Of a stretch of DNA of 64,000 bases, positions 54,300 through 63,974 are shown piece by piece (the stretch's first letter is position 1; the number at the start of each line of letters is the position of its first letter). The translations under genes and the position numbers were made by a program. A model generated the notes under the pieces. That model was not told the DNA's origin and searched no databases. It saw only the letters and a list, made by a program, of their open reading frames with translations. Source of the DNA: CBDFGT01 sp965247225 (lineage in GTDB: Bacteria; Pseudomonadota; Alphaproteobacteria; Rhizobiales; Rhizobiaceae); NCBI GenBank assembly GCA_965247225.1, contig CBDFGT010000023.1:171505-235504 (forward strand). Direction: 5' to 3'.

Positions 54300-54416
54300 G
54301 ATCTTTCGGCAGAAACGGAACAATTGATGTCCTATATGGCTGAAGATGCGTGAAATTACCAGAGGCGAAGGTTCAGGAGCCGAAGGACTGATCGCTTTGC
54401 CGTGCATGCTGGGCAA

Positions 54417-54500
54417 TCCCCCCGAAAATTAAAGCGGATTATGAGTAGAATTTTCTCAACTGATATTTGAGAAAATTCGGATGAAGACATCACGGTCTAG
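54417..54500 (+). mobile_element. IS3-type left-end remnant
   Basis: An element end with a CCCCCC run near its border, a short A/T-rich leader and a GAATTTTCTCAA palindrome, followed by the first codons of an IS3 orfA (ATGAAGACATCACG...). The same leader occurs before the IS3 fragment at 62347 (38 identical bases) and, diverged and inverted, at 58990-59056. It breaks off at 54500, where the IS5-type remnant begins. Confidence 0.7.
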
Positions 54501-54504
54501 GCTC

Positions 54505-55040
54505 AGGACTCATGCATTGAGCCAGCAGATGCGTTTTGCGGCGATGAGGATGGCGGAGAAGAAGGTGTGTGCACATCTGTCGTAGCGGGTTGATACGCGC
54601 CGCCAGTCCTTGATCCTGCCGAAAGTGTTTTCAATACTGTGGCGCTTTTTATAGAGTTCTTTGTCATATTCGATGATCCTCTTTCGCTTTCGCCGTGGTG
54701 GTATGCATGGAGAAATTCCCATTTCTTTCAATGCATTGCGAAACCAGTCCGCATCATATCCACGATCAGCAAGAAGCTCTCCGGCTTTCGGCAGGGCTTT
54801 GAGCATGTGCCGGGCACCGGTATGATCGCTGACCTGTCCTTCGGTGAGAAGCAGGACCAGCGGACGGCCAAACCCGTCCACAACCGCATGCAACTTCGAG
54901 TTCAATCCGCCCTTTGTCCGACCGGTACATCGGGGAAGATCCCCTTTTTTAGCAGGCTGGCTGCGGTCCGGTGGGCTTTGAGATGGGGCGCATCGATCAT
55001 CAGCCGGTCCGGTGTCCCGGCCTTGCTATCGCGGAGCTAC
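54505..55040 (-). pseudogene. IS5 family (IS427 group) transposase, 5'-truncated
   Basis: The last 131 residues of orfB, frame 54510-54905, include LHAVVDGFGRPL, DRGYDADWFRN and RHSIENTFGRIKDWRR (the DDE C-terminal part). In the -1 frame just upstream, minus-strand codons read MIDAPHLKAHRTAASLLKKG, the end of orfA with the first catalytic Asp. The two are joined by an A6 run followed by G (54945-54950 on the + strand), the usual site of programmed frameshifting in this group. The orfA start is missing: a stop codon and foreign sequence meet it near 55036, so the element is dead. Confidence 0.8.
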
Positions 55041-55155
55041 ACCACTGACGGGGACATGATCGTAAACGATGGACAATTGAACCCGAAAGATTTATCAGCA
55101 CTCCATCCATAAGATGCCGGGACTAAACACCTAACTCATCGAAAAGAGAACCGAC

Positions 55156-55698
55156 TTGTCAAAAATTCCCAGCATTCGCGCAATCGCTTTGGATAGGGAC
55201 GGAACAATTAATGTCGATGTCGGATACCCGCATCGTACCGGCGATTTGGCAATCATTGACGGATTCAAGGAATTTATGCAGTGGGCGGCGGCAGCTAATA
55301 TACCCGTATTCGTAACGACAAATCAATCTGGGATTGCCAGAGGCTTTTTCAGACGGGAAGACGCTGATGCCTTCAACGACGCGATTTCTACTTTGATCAA
55401 GCCTTGGGGTTGCAAGATCGAGAGATTCGAAATATGCGATCATCATCCGGATGACAATTGCAACTGCCGAAAACCGCGCACAGGGATGCTGGAACGGCTT
55501 TCTGCAGATTATGGCATCGCGCCGGAAAACTGGATTGTATTCGGAGACAAATCGTCTGATATCGAATTTGCCAAACGCTTCGGTGCTTATGCAGTATTGG
55601 TTGGTGAAAAGAAGCCGGACAATTCAGATGCAATACCCGACCTTCGACTGGATAACATTGGTGAATTCCCTAAGCTTTACCGCAACCTCAGTACGTGA
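55156..55698 (+). CDS. gmhB: HAD-IIIA phosphatase, GmhB-like (heptose-1,7-bisphosphate 7-phosphatase)
   Basis: 180 residues from a TTG at 55156; no ATG is in frame nearby. HAD motif I is LDRDGTIN, motif II TTNQSGIARG, and the zinc-binding Cys/His set is CDHHPDDNCNCRKPRTGM, matching GmhB. Motif IV is FGDKSSDIEFA. GmhB removes the 7-phosphate of D-glycero-D-manno-heptose bisphosphate for LPS core heptose. Base composition is lower in G+C than the flanking genes. gmhA follows after 27 bases. Confidence 0.85.
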   Translation: MSKIPSIRAIALDRDGTINVDVGYPHRTGDLAIIDGFKEFMQWAAAANIPVFVTTNQSGIARGFFRREDADAFNDAISTLIKPWGCKIERFEICDHHPDDNCNCRKPRTGMLERLSADYGIAPENWIVFGDKSSDIEFAKRFGAYAVLVGEKKPDNSDAIPDLRLDNIGEFPKLYRNLST

Positions 55699-55725
55699 TA
55701 GCTGGTCTTTGGGAGACATTCAATA

Positions 55726-56325
55726 ATGAACGAGAATTCAAGCATCTTTCTGTCCGATGAAGCGTCGGAACTCACTAGTGTTCTGGAACAGCTTAAATTA
55801 ACTATGGCACTGCAGTTCGAGGCGGCAGTCGATATGGTTAGCGGAGCACTGAAAAGCGGTAATAAAATGCTTCTGGCAGGCAATGGTGGTAGCGCGGCTG
55901 AGGCGCAGCATATGGCGGCAGAATATGTGGCAACGCTGGACAGCAATAACAAGCGCAAAGGCCTGCCTGCACTTTCTTTAAGCACTGACACATCGTTTCT
56001 GACCGCGTGGTCAAACGATTTCGGCTATGATTCGGTTTTCAGCAGACAGGTCGAAGTGTTTGGTCATAAGGGCGATGTTTTGCTGGCCTATTCGACAAGT
56101 GGCAACTCGAGAAACATACTTAGGGCTGTAGAAACAGCCCGCACATTGGGCATTAAAACAATAGGTTTTACTGGCCATCAAGGCGGTAAGATGGCAGCCC
56201 TTTGTGACATCTGCCTTATTGTACCATCAGGCAAGACTCAAAGGATACAGGAGGTCCATACCTTTCTGGGACATGCTCTGTGCGGTCTTGTCGAGCGTCG
56301 TGTGTCTACGTTCAACGGTTTATGA
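55726..56325 (+). CDS. gmhA: Phosphoheptose isomerase (SIS family)
   Basis: 199 residues. SIS-domain signatures LAGNGGSAAEAQHMAAE and YSTSGNSRNIL are present, with TDTSFLTAWSNDFG between them. Isomerises sedoheptulose 7-phosphate to D-glycero-D-manno-heptose 7-phosphate, the first step of heptose synthesis. It pairs with gmhB. The kinase/nucleotidyltransferase that would activate the sugar (HldE, or HddA/HddC for the GDP form) is not in the window. Confidence 0.9.
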   Translation: MNENSSIFLSDEASELTSVLEQLKLTMALQFEAAVDMVSGALKSGNKMLLAGNGGSAAEAQHMAAEYVATLDSNNKRKGLPALSLSTDTSFLTAWSNDFGYDSVFSRQVEVFGHKGDVLLAYSTSGNSRNILRAVETARTLGIKTIGFTGHQGGKMAALCDICLIVPSGKTQRIQEVHTFLGHALCGLVERRVSTFNGL

Positions 56326-56453
56326 TCGTGGTTTATTATACGCCTTTTCTAAAGCGGCCATGACAAGCAATATTGATTAATGAGATCAGCGCAACCAAGT
56401 GGCAGAAGAAGCCGGGCACAAAAATATGAAATATGTTAATGTAAGACCCATCC

Positions 56454-57266
56454 ATGATTGACTCAGCAATACAAACTGGCGACTTGGCCGGAACCGGACC
56501 AAAGGTGTCTGTCATCACGGTTGTTCTCAATTCGAGGGATCTTATTGAGGCGACAATATTGAGCGTTATTGGACAAAAATATCCGAACAAAGAATTTATT
56601 GTTGTGGACGGAATCTCCACCGACGGAACTATCGATATTATTAATCACTATAAAAGTCGAATCGACACCATTATCGTCGAAAAAGACAAAGGCATATATG
56701 ATGCGATGAACAAGGCAGTCAAATTGGCGTGTGGCGATTATGTTCTCTTCATGAATTCAGGTGACACATTCGTCGACGAGACTTCACTCAATAACCTCTG
56801 CAAAGACGTGAGCCCCGAAGATACGCTGATTTATTCGGGCTGGATTGTGACCTACCCTTGGGGATTAGAGCGCACAGAAAATCCTGGTCCGCTGGACGAA
56901 ATCTGGCGAGGCATGTTTGTGCAGCACCAGTCTACAATGGTCAAGACCTCATACATGCGGAGACATCCCTTCGACCTTACGGCCGGGCTTGGTGCAGACT
57001 ACGCATTGTTGTTGAAGCTAATAAACACGGGGGAGAAAGTCAGAAAGTGCCCCGGCCACGTCTCGCGAGTTTCGGCTGGCGGCATGTCCGATGGAAACAG
57101 GTTCGCTGTATTGAGATCACATTGGACCCAGGCAAGAAAATATTATCCGCATTGGCAAATAGATTTGCACTATATGGCCCTGTACGTCAATTTTTTCCTG
57201 TCGAATATGGCCAAGAAGCTGCTTCCTCAAAGCACTGTCAGATATCTGATTTCGAGGAAGCATTGA
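56454..57266 (+). CDS. Family 2 glycosyltransferase
   Basis: 270 residues. The GT-A fold is recognised by VSVITVVLNSRDLIEATILSV, the acidic donor site (EFIVVDGISTDGT, then FMNSGDTF) and the final GADYALLLKL. Probably builds a cell-surface sugar chain; donor and acceptor not decidable. It lies 128 bases after gmhA and overlaps the O-antigen polymerase gene by one base (TGATG). Confidence 0.87.
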   Translation: MIDSAIQTGDLAGTGPKVSVITVVLNSRDLIEATILSVIGQKYPNKEFIVVDGISTDGTIDIINHYKSRIDTIIVEKDKGIYDAMNKAVKLACGDYVLFMNSGDTFVDETSLNNLCKDVSPEDTLIYSGWIVTYPWGLERTENPGPLDEIWRGMFVQHQSTMVKTSYMRRHPFDLTAGLGADYALLLKLINTGEKVRKCPGHVSRVSAGGMSDGNRFAVLRSHWTQARKYYPHWQIDLHYMALYVNFFLSNMAKKLLPQSTVRYLISRKH

Positions 57267-58669
57267 TGATATACATCCTGCTGGACTTTGCTATAGTTAT
57301 CGGATTTTTGGCAATATGTCTGAGAGCCTCAATAGACCCTGTTATTGGTACACTATTAATTGCTTCAACTGTATTTATTGCGCACGCTTTTGTGATGTTA
57401 ATTCATGGCGTTACTCTGCGACCGAGCCCAGACGTCGTCTATTCTGCCGTTCCTGAATTGAGAAACGCGCACAGGATCATCGGCTTTGTTCCTATTACCT
57501 ATCTCTCGATTACTTTGGCCAGACAAACCGTATTTAAAATATCCGATATCAACATTTATGTTGTAATTCCGATCTTATGCGCTGTTATTCTTATAATTTC
57601 TTATTTTTTAAATTTTTATTTTATAAATAATATAAATATTAATTTGCAAGATTTTGGTTCAATGATAATTTTCTTTTTGTGCATTTTGCTTTTTTACTTG
57701 GCCAGCAAAAGAATTAATATGGATAAAATTGCCAATACTTATATATACTTTCTTTTTTTGTCCGGTCTCTGTCTCGTTGTCTGCATACTTGAACTTGCAT
57801 TATCTCATGTCGGGGCGGCAACAAATTACGAGATCCTGCTCCCTGAATATAGATTGATAACCGCCTACAGAGCGTCTGGTATTTTTTACAATCCTAACTG
57901 GGCCTCAAATTGGGCAGCTCTGTTCGGTGCAATATCCATACTGGTTTTTCAGCGGGGACACAGATCGAAATCGCCGATATGGGGCGTGATCTTGAGTGTT
58001 ACAATTATCGTCCTGACAGGGTCTCGCGGGGGATTTATTACATTAGCGGTTACTTCAGCAATGCTGCTTTTGATGGACCCGGTGTCCAATCTGAAAAAGA
58101 ATATTAAGATGGCAGCAACAATTATTGCATCATTTATTTCTCCCCTGTTATTGATCGGCATTTTAAGCGCTCTGTACCCACACGGAAGGTTCAACGAGCG
58201 CTTTTATGGACTATTCTACAGATGGGTTTACGATAGCTGGCGTTTGCTCGACTACGGGACACGACTTCTTTATTTCAAGTTTTTTGGAGGCAATATGTCT
58301 GCAGACGATGTCAGTCCAGCAGCACAATCCGTCATCGGCAGACTTCAGGGCGAAGGTTCGGATAATGCATTCTTATTGTTTTCGTATCCTGGAGGGGCGC
58401 TGGGGCTACTGGCCTTGATAATTATTGTTCTGGCAGGTTTGGTGGCCCTAGTGAAGGTTGTTTTGGCCTCCTATAGCGGCAAAGACCCTCGCAGGCTGTC
58501 AGGCCCAGTATTTACTGTTTTTTTAGCTGTCATTTTATTGGCTTTGCAGATGCGCGCGTTTTCGGTATTTCCGATATGGATATTCGCTGCAGCGTGTTTC
58601 GGTTTCATTTTTGCAGCCGCAGAAAGCGTTTCTTATGTCGTCAAAAGTAAAGAAGCGCACGTGACTTGA
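57266..58669 (+). CDS. O-antigen ligase/polymerase-like membrane protein (Wzy_C type)
   Basis: 467 residues from the ATG at 57266. About eleven hydrophobic segments and the motif TGSRGGFITLA, the mark of the Wzy_C/WaaL family. A long extracytoplasmic loop (about residues 310-370) has conserved-looking charged and Arg residues. Polymerises or ligates O-antigen or another polysaccharide. The gene is strongly AT-rich, with phenylalanine- and isoleucine-rich stretches around 57540-57760, unlike the neighbouring core genes. A longer frame from 56858 is a shadow of the glycosyltransferase. Confidence 0.83.
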   Translation: MIYILLDFAIVIGFLAICLRASIDPVIGTLLIASTVFIAHAFVMLIHGVTLRPSPDVVYSAVPELRNAHRIIGFVPITYLSITLARQTVFKISDINIYVVIPILCAVILIISYFLNFYFINNININLQDFGSMIIFFLCILLFYLASKRINMDKIANTYIYFLFLSGLCLVVCILELALSHVGAATNYEILLPEYRLITAYRASGIFYNPNWASNWAALFGAISILVFQRGHRSKSPIWGVILSVTIIVLTGSRGGFITLAVTSAMLLLMDPVSNLKKNIKMAATIIASFISPLLLIGILSALYPHGRFNERFYGLFYRWVYDSWRLLDYGTRLLYFKFFGGNMSADDVSPAAQSVIGRLQGEGSDNAFLLFSYPGGALGLLALIIIVLAGLVALVKVVLASYSGKDPRRLSGPVFTVFLAVILLALQMRAFSVFPIWIFAAACFGFIFAAAESVSYVVKSKEAHVT

Positions 58670-58689
58670 TGTTGACCTGCCACTTATAC

Positions 58690-59056
58690 CAACCGTCATT
58701 GATCAGAACCCTTGCGCCCATTTGCGTCTTGCGATTGACATGATCTTCCACGGTCGGTCCTGCAGGCTCAGCTCGGCATACATCTTCTTCAGCCGCCGGT
58801 TCTCGTCCTCCATGCTCTTCATCTGGGAAACCATGGACGCATCCATACCGCCAAGCCGCGCCCGCCATTTGTAGAAACTGGCGTCACTCATGCCATGCTC
58901 CCGGCACAGCTCAGCCACAGGGATGCCGTCCTCGGCTTTGCGCAGGATCGCCATGATCTGTGCGTCGCTAAATCGTGATGTCTTCATCGGAATCCTCTCC
59001 AAAATCGTTGTGAGAAAATTCTACTTTTAAACCCGGTTAGTTTGCGGGGGGATTAC
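58690..59056 (-). mobile_element. IS3-type element remnant with orfA
   Basis: Minus-strand orfA from the ATG at 58987, about 94 residues to 58703: MKTSRFSDAQIMAILRKAED, then helix-turn-helix ELCREHGMSDASFYKWRAR and a leucine-zipper part (MEDENRRLKKMYAEL). The protein ends soon after MYAELSLQ in non-family sequence, and orfB is missing. The outer end near 59056 has a GGGGGG run matching the CCCCCC at 54420-54430, in inverted orientation. Confidence 0.8.
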
Positions 59057-59247
59057 CGCGGAAGGTGTGCAGGCCAAATTCCCCGACGGGTTTCTTTTCC
59101 TGATCAATGACTTCACGAAATAAATCTCTGCTGTTATGAAAATTGTTTCCGACGGTTGGATTTCCGCCATTTCCTCTATTTAAATCGATGCAACATTGAC
59201 GCATCAAGCGTTATTGCATCGCACAATTTTGAGCGGAGTATTATTGC

Positions 59248-61002
59248 GTGTCCCTTTTCCAAGTCTATGCACGAGCACTGTCCTACCTTGGTGTTTTTCG
59301 CTTCAAGGTTTCACTTATTGTTGTTGCCAATATTGTTCTGGCAGTCATAACCATTGCCGAACCGGTTCTGTTCGGGCGTATTGTGGATGCCATGGCGTCA
59401 TCCGGTGATGTTACGCCGATGCTGGCCATGTGGGCGGCTTTTGGCCTGTTCAACACAATTGCGTTTGTTCTGGTTTCCAGGGAGGCTGACCGGCTTGCCC
59501 ATCAAAGGCGCGCAACATTGTTGACAGAGGCTTTCGGGCGGATCATTTCCATGCCCCTGTCATGGCACAGCCAGCGCGGTACTTCCAATGTGCTGCATAC
59601 ATTGTTGCGGGCCAGCGAAACGCTGTTCGGGCTCTGGCTTGAATTCATGCGCACACATCTGGCCACAGCCGTTGCCCTGGTCCTTCTTGTGCCCACAGCC
59701 ATGTCGATGGATTTCAGGCTGACCCTCGTGCTGATCGGGCTTGGTGCCTTGTATGTGCTGATCGGAAAACTGGTGATGGACCGGACACGGGAAGGCCAGG
59801 CATCGGTCGAAAAACATTATCACACTGTGTTTTCACATGTCAGCGACACGATCAGCAATGTGCCTGTCCTTCACAGCTATAACCGCATTGAACTTGAAAC
59901 CAGGGCGTTGAAGGATTTCACCCAGCAACTCCTTTCGGCCCAGTTTCCGGTTCTTGACTGGTGGGCTATTGCCAGCGCCCTGAACCGCATAGCGTCCACG
60001 ATCTCGATGATGGCTATTCTGGTGATCGGTGCCGTCATGGTCAGGAATGGAACGCTGCGAGTGGGCGAGGTCATTGCCTTTATAGGCTTTGCAGGGCTGC
60101 TCATCGGGCGTCTCGACCAGATGAAAGCCTTTGCAACCCAGATTTTTGAAGCACGCGCCAAGCTGGAGGATTTCTTTGTTCTCGAAGATTCCGTTCAGGA
60201 GCGCAATGAATCTGCCGGAGCGATTGATCTGGAACAGGTTGCCGGTCGTGTTGAGTATCGTAATGTTACGTTCGATTTTGCCAATACGACCCAGGGCGTA
60301 CACAATGTTTCCTTCGTCGTGGAAGCAGGCAAGACCGTGGCTATTGTCGGCCCCACGGGGGCAGGCAAGACAACGCTGATCAATCTGCTCCAGCGGGTTT
60401 TTGATCCAAGAGAAGGCCAGATTCTCATCGACGGTGTCGATATAGCAACATTGACGCGAAAATCCTTGCGCCGGGCCATAGCTGCCGTATTCCAGGATGC
60501 GGGTCTTCTGAACCGTTCTATCGGTGAAAATATCCGGCTGGGTCGTGAAGGTGCTTCGATTGAAGAGGTTATAGAGGCCGCCCGGGCGGCGGCGGCTTCC
60601 GATTTTATTGAAACGCGCAACAATGGTTATGAGACACATGTGGGCGAACGCGGCAACCGCCTGTCGGGTGGCGAGCGCCAGCGCATTGCCATTGCCCGGG
60701 CGATTTTGAAAGATTCCCCGATTCTGGTTCTGGATGAGGCCACCAGCGCTCTTGATGTGGAAACAGAGGCGCGTGTGAAGGAAGCGCTGGATGCATTGCG
60801 CAAGAACCGTACGACTTTCATTATTGCCCATCGCCTTTCCACGGTCAAGGAGGCCGATATGGTGCTGTTTCTTGACAGGGGCCATATTGTGGAAGCCGGT
60901 ACATTTCACGAGCTCAGCCAAAGCAACGGACGGTTTGCAGCCCTGTTGCGGGCCAGCGGTATCCTGACAGACGACGAGGTCCGCAAGGCCCATACAGCCT
61001 GA
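59248..61002 (+). CDS. ndvA: Cyclic beta-1,2-glucan ABC exporter
   Basis: 584 residues, a half-transporter with six membrane segments in the N-terminal domain and a nucleotide-binding domain. Walker A is GPTGAGKTT (about 368-376), the signature LSGGERQR near 472 and Walker B ILVLDEATSALD. The N-terminus MSLFQVYARALSYLGVFRFK and LLFGLWLEFMRTHLAT are typical of NdvA/ChvA/Cgt. Exports cyclic glucan to the periplasm; the synthase gene (ndvB) is not in the window. Start is a GTG. Confidence 0.95.
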   Translation: MSLFQVYARALSYLGVFRFKVSLIVVANIVLAVITIAEPVLFGRIVDAMASSGDVTPMLAMWAAFGLFNTIAFVLVSREADRLAHQRRATLLTEAFGRIISMPLSWHSQRGTSNVLHTLLRASETLFGLWLEFMRTHLATAVALVLLVPTAMSMDFRLTLVLIGLGALYVLIGKLVMDRTREGQASVEKHYHTVFSHVSDTISNVPVLHSYNRIELETRALKDFTQQLLSAQFPVLDWWAIASALNRIASTISMMAILVIGAVMVRNGTLRVGEVIAFIGFAGLLIGRLDQMKAFATQIFEARAKLEDFFVLEDSVQERNESAGAIDLEQVAGRVEYRNVTFDFANTTQGVHNVSFVVEAGKTVAIVGPTGAGKTTLINLLQRVFDPREGQILIDGVDIATLTRKSLRRAIAAVFQDAGLLNRSIGENIRLGREGASIEEVIEAARAAAASDFIETRNNGYETHVGERGNRLSGGERQRIAIARAILKDSPILVLDEATSALDVETEARVKEALDALRKNRTTFIIAHRLSTVKEADMVLFLDRGHIVEAGTFHELSQSNGRFAALLRASGILTDDEVRKAHTA

Positions 61003-61190
61003 TCCGGTTTGATTTACGGCAACAACACCATCCGAGAGGCGCATGTGACTGGCAGGCTGTTCGTGTGATGGGAATCGGGTGGGTTTATTATCGTAAGATA
61101 ATGCTTTCCGGTAAGTCGTTGTGCCATTCAGCGACGTTTCGTTTCAGAAACAGGGAATCCTTCGCGGCGCTCTTAAAGTATCCGTCTTGA

Positions 61191-62129
61191 TCAAGCTGTT
61201 TTTGGCTCCCATTTTCTGTTTGCTCTGAGGAGTGCGTTGACAAGGACGATGAGCTTTCGCATGAGGGCTGTGATAGCGACTTCGGGTGGTTTTCCTGCCG
61301 CTATAAGCCCTTCATATTTAGCTTTGAGATCTGCGTTGAAGCGCATGGCAACAAGTGCAGGCATGTAAAGCGCCTGGCGGACGATGGCCCTCCCGCCGGC
61401 GATGAAGGCGCGTCCGGTCCATCGTCCGGATTGACGGCTGATCGGGGCAAGACCGGCTAGGGCTGCTGCTTCCTTTTCATCAGGCGCGCCCAGTTCTGGC
61501 ATTTCAATGAGAAGCGTAAAAGCGGTTATCTTCGAGATACCGGGAATGGAGACGATAATCTCGAAACGGCTCTTGAGTGTGTGATCTGCCTCAATCAACG
61601 CCATGATGGCCTGATCGATCATCCTGATTTGACTTTCGATCTGCTGTATCCGGGCGGCATTATTGCGCTTGAGCAAGGAGAGGGTGATGTTTTTCTCGCG
61701 GTTTTTGGCCGCTGTTCTGTCCTTGACAAGCGCCAGTCTGGCTATGTGCAACTCTTTCAACTCATTGAGATTTTGTGTATCTTCCTGCATGAGACGCGGC
61801 TCAAGCGCGATCCCGAAGCGGGCCAGCATGATCGCATCTGCCCGGTCGGTCTTGGCCAGTTTTCCTGTAGCTTCGGCAAAACGTCGGGCAGACCTCGGGT
61901 TGACTTTGGAAAGGGCTATGCGTTTTTCAACCATGAAGCTCTCGAATGCCTTGTGATAGGCACCCGTCGGCTCATAGACGATGCGCTCAACAGATCGTAA
62001 GCCGATCCACTTGAGAATGGCAGCAAAGCCTTTGCGATCATTTGTGGCCTGCAGACGTGCGCCATCCGGCAGGCGATAAAGGTCAATATGGTCTTTCGAA
62101 ATGTCTGCGCCGATGGTATCCTTGCTCAT
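61191..62129 (-). mobile_element. IS110 family transposase
   Basis: 312 residues, full length and uninterrupted. The N-terminal DEDD domain begins GADISKDHIDLYRL, with YEPTGAYHKAFE and the KTDRADAIMLA helix. The C-terminal domain (IIVSIPGISKITAF and LAGLAPISRQSGRWTGRAFIAGG) carries the conserved Ser. The gene ends 188 bases after ndvA. The bounds given are of the gene; the element ends were not located. Confidence 0.9.
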
Positions 62130-62274
62130 CTTTTCCGGCTCCTCTGCTTGTCATCCGGGGCTCACCCCCTGGTATCCGTTCAGGACAATTGGAAAAGATG
62201 GGGGTGATCACACTTTAACTCGGCCCGGCATTCGTCAGAATGGCGGCCTGCGTTTCAACGATCCATCCCCCGTC

Positions 62275-62308
62275 GCTGACGAAGAGGGCGGCTACCCTCT
62301 TTGTCAGC
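62275..62308. repeat. Imperfect hairpin upstream of the IS110-type gene
   Basis: A 14-base stem with one G-U-type mismatch (62275-62288 with 62295-62308) and a six-base loop, between the IS110-type transposase start and the third IS3 fragment. It may belong to the flank of the IS110-type element. Nothing else is recognised in 62130-62346. Confidence 0.55.
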
Positions 62309-62346
62309 ACCTCATGTTCTCACAGGAAGCAGGAAAATCATAAGAC

Positions 62347-62699
62347 AAGCGGATTATGAGTAGAATTTTCTCAACTGATATTTGGAGAGGATTCGGATGA
62401 AGAAATCACGGTTTAGCGACCCACAGATTATCGCGATTTTGAAGCAGGCTGAGGACGGGGTTTCCGTTTCTCAGCTTTGCCGGGATCACGGTATGAGCAG
62501 CGCGAGCTTTTATAGATGGCCTGCGAAATTTGGCGGCATGGATGCGTCGCTGATTTCGGAGATGAAGCAGCTCGATGACGAGAACAAGCGCCTGAAACGG
62601 ATGCTTGCCGATGCGATGCTGGATAATGTCGCGCTGAAGGATCTTTTGGGAAAGAATGTATGGTCCGTCTCGTCCGTGCAGGGGGTCGCGACATCGTAA
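62347..62699 (+). mobile_element. Third IS3-type fragment with orfA
   Basis: orfA from the ATG at 62397, 100 residues: MKKSRFSDPQIIAILKQAED, the HTH SQLCRDHGMSSASFYRW, a zipper part (LDDENKRLKRMLADAML) and LKDLLGKN, then a non-family tail. orfB is absent. It shares 38 identical leader bases with the left remnant at 54432-54469, but its coding part differs from the copy at 58690. 62700-62898 has no recognised feature. Confidence 0.85.
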
Positions 62700-62898
62700 T
62701 TGACGATTTCAGTTGCATAAATGTATCCGGCCTCTCGCGAGTGGACTGCTATTGCAGCCAGGCCATGATGAGATCCGCACACGCCGTTCCCGATAAACGG
62801 TTAGGGCACGAAGCCCGCTTTTTTGCACAGGGTTTACGACATGCTGATCCACTGTTTCGTCATCACTATTCCCGAGCCTTGCAATCGTACCTGAAGCG

Positions 62899-63974
62899 TC
62901 AGGTGAATGCAGGGTCCCTGCGTTCGTAGAGCGCTCCAGGCTTGGTCAGTACAACCCAGACAATCCGCGCCATCTTGGCGGCAAGTGCGACGACGGCTTT
63001 ATTCGGATGCATTCGGGCTTGAAGCCCATCGAGCCAGTTGCCCAGCCGATCTCTCGTTCGATCCAGATACCGGAAACAGGATCGTGCACCGTGCACCAGT
63101 AATTTGCGAACGTAGCGATTGCCCCGTTTACTGATGCCAAGCAGCTTCTGTTTCCCCCTGTTGAGTATTCTCGTGGAACAAGACCCAGCCAGGCAGCAAG
63201 ATCACGGGCCTTACGGAACTGTGTTCCGCTTCCAACCGCTGCCAAAAGTGCGGTGGCTCCCAGAGCTCCTATGCCGGGGATTGTCATCAACCGGCGTGCA
63301 ACATCTTCTCGAGCAGCAATCGCTTCGATCTCTTTCGTCACTTCTGCGATCCGCTGATCCAATTGCTTAAGATCTGCAAACAGGTTTCCAAGCAACTTGC
63401 GCATTGCCGGCGACAGATCATTCTCCAGATCTTCAAGAATATGAGGGAGATCTAGTTTGAACAGACCTGCTCCTTGCCTCATGGCTATCCCATATTCCAA
63501 GCAGAAAGCCCGCATCTGATTGATCAGGCGCGTTCGCGTGCCGACCATCTGATCCCGCACACGATGTAGGGCCTGGAGATCGGCCTGTTCTTCGCTTTTG
63601 ATAGCAGCAAACCGCATTGTAGGACGTGTGGCGGCTTCAGCGATGGCTTCTGCGTCGATAATGTCGCTCTTGTTTGACTTCACGAAAGGCTTCACAAACT
63701 GCGCTGGAATGAGGCGCACCTTGTGGCCGAGTTGCTGTATCTTTCTGGCCAGCCACTGGGAACCAGCACAGGATTCCATTGCAACGACCGCAGGTGTCGC
63801 TCGTTCAAAGAACTGCAGCAATGTATCTCGACGGAACTTAACCTTTTGAACCGGGGATCCATCGCTACCCAGACCAACGACGTGGAAGATGTTTTTGCCG
63901 AAATCAACTCCATAGACTGCCGCGGGGCGCGGCTTGTTGCGTTCGACCATTGAAGCCTCCTTTGGTTTGGCCAC
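62899..63974 (-). pseudogene. IS110/IS1111-type transposase, frameshifted
   Basis: The frame from 63974 (or the ATG at 63950) codes VYGVDFGKNIFHVVGL, the DEDD domain and the middle region to LVPREYSTGG. There the reading moves into nonsense, while the expected continuation (RNRYVRKLL-like, then MHGARSCFRYLDRT to DPAFT) is read in another frame ending at 62899. A missing base in the C5 run at 63154-63158 explains it. Restored, it would be about 350 residues. The window ends 25 bases after the start. Confidence 0.82.

Noticed and set aside
56858..57265. Extended start of the O-antigen polymerase-like gene
   Set aside because: This part overlaps the glycosyltransferase in another frame and reads as a shadow; the ATG at 57266 in TGATG overlap is the natural start.
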